Positions 15,214 to 15,458 of a stretch of DNA of 15,458 nt are shown in pieces; within the stretch, counting starts at the first letter, position 1, and every line of letters begins with the position of its first letter. The position numbers were made by a program, and so were the translations under genes. The notes under the pieces were generated by a model, which saw only the letters and a list, made by a program, of their open reading frames with translations, was not told the origin of the DNA and did no database searches. The stretch is from Bacteroidetes bacterium UBA6161 (lineage in GTDB: Bacteria; Bacteroidota; Bacteroidia; NS11-12g; UBA955), in NCBI GenBank assembly GCA_002422315.1, contig DIUJ01000021.1:1-15458 (forward strand), read 5' to 3'.

Positions 15214-15458
15214 CTATAATAAGTGTAATTGATTTTTAGTAGAAAGAATCAATTCTGAAATTTGATTTTTAGAATACTTTTTAATAGCTTTTTCTCTTTT
15301 AAGAGCATCAGGCTTATTGTTAAAAATTTCAATGTGAACTAAAATCCAGTCATTAGTTCTCCTAGTATAAACAGCTTCACCATTATTGTGCTGCAAGAGT
15401 CTTTTTTTAGGGTTAGTGGAATAGCCTTTATAGAAAGTATCGTAAGAATTGGAATAAA
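15214..15458 (-). CDS. GIY-YIG nuclease domain protein, 5' end outside the window
   Basis: The frame stays open to the window edge and gives about 81 residues of a small single-domain GIY-YIG protein (UPF0213/YhbQ-like; whole proteins are usually 80-100 residues, so only about 10 residues, with the GIY strand, are missing). Visible are the second half of the motif, YDTFYKGYSTNPKKRLLQHN, with the conserved Arg, then YTRRTNDWILVHIEIF and the metal-binding-glutamate helix ALKREKAIKKY. The position usually held by Ile/Val in YIG/YVG is Lys (YKG). Such proteins are thought to be DNA endonucleases, some of them mobile; the substrate is unknown. A TTG at 15396 would make a shorter ORF but would cut the domain in half. 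The TAG stop directly abuts the tRNA-Asp fragment. Confidence 0.85.
   Translation of the reverse strand, partial: YSNSYDTFYKGYSTNPKKRLLQHNNGEAVYTRRTNDWILVHIEIFNNKPDALKREKAIKKYSKNQISELILSTKNQLHLL

Overview
The window looks like a chromosomal segment of a member of the Bacteroidota (Flavobacteriia/Sphingobacteriia/Chitinophagia side; the order cannot be fixed from the sequence). The pointers are an AT-rich genome, Bacteroidota-type promoters (TTTG / TAnnTTTG) rather than sigma70 boxes, a MurF-alanine racemase fusion, and a giant secreted protein with IgGFc-binding and PKD modules ending in a type B type-IX-secretion sorting domain.

Layout. 1-456: no gene, but a cluster of eight copies of a 24-bp REP-like sequence in both orientations, arranged as three hairpin units plus a 32-bp-period tandem run. 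473-3022 (minus): a tight three-gene operon, Ppx/GppA phosphatase -> lipoate-protein ligase -> endonuclease III, with 3-nt gaps. 3180-6026 (minus): a second operon with overlapping genes, nitronate monooxygenase/FabK-like flavoprotein -> M16 zinc protease -> AlbA_2/Schlafen-like DNA-binding protein. 6100-6648 (minus): a membrane-anchored SRPBCC protein with a near-perfect promoter at 6666-6697. 6671-8146: an AT-rich accessory interval with little coding sequence, holding one plus-strand WG-repeat gene bounded by 10-bp inverted repeats (a possible single-gene cassette). 8147-8752 (+): a small outer-membrane beta-barrel. 9009-11438 (+): MurF-Alr. 11454-14966 (minus): the large secreted PKD/CHU_C protein, convergent with MurF-Alr and only 15 nt away. 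15104-15134: a strong terminator. 15136-15213 (minus): a rearranged 3' piece of a tRNA-Asp gene. 15214-15458 (minus): the 3' part of a GIY-YIG nuclease gene whose stop codon abuts the tRNA piece exactly.

How the genes fit together. Most are housekeeping: base-excision repair (Nth), lipoylation of 2-oxoacid dehydrogenases (LplA), polyphosphate/pppGpp turnover (Ppx/GppA), and peptidoglycan precursor synthesis, where one polypeptide both makes D-Ala and ligates D-Ala-D-Ala. The surface layer is represented by the beta-barrel and the type IX substrate. The parts most worth a second look are non-core: the REP-like cluster, the WG-repeat cassette with its palindromes, and the GIY-YIG gene joined to a scrambled tRNA-Asp fragment, which resembles the scar of a mobile nuclease that targets a tRNA gene. 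Three start codons (nitronate monooxygenase, MurF-Alr and the large secreted protein) are placed downstream of the longest-ORF starts because -7 boxes overlap the longer versions.
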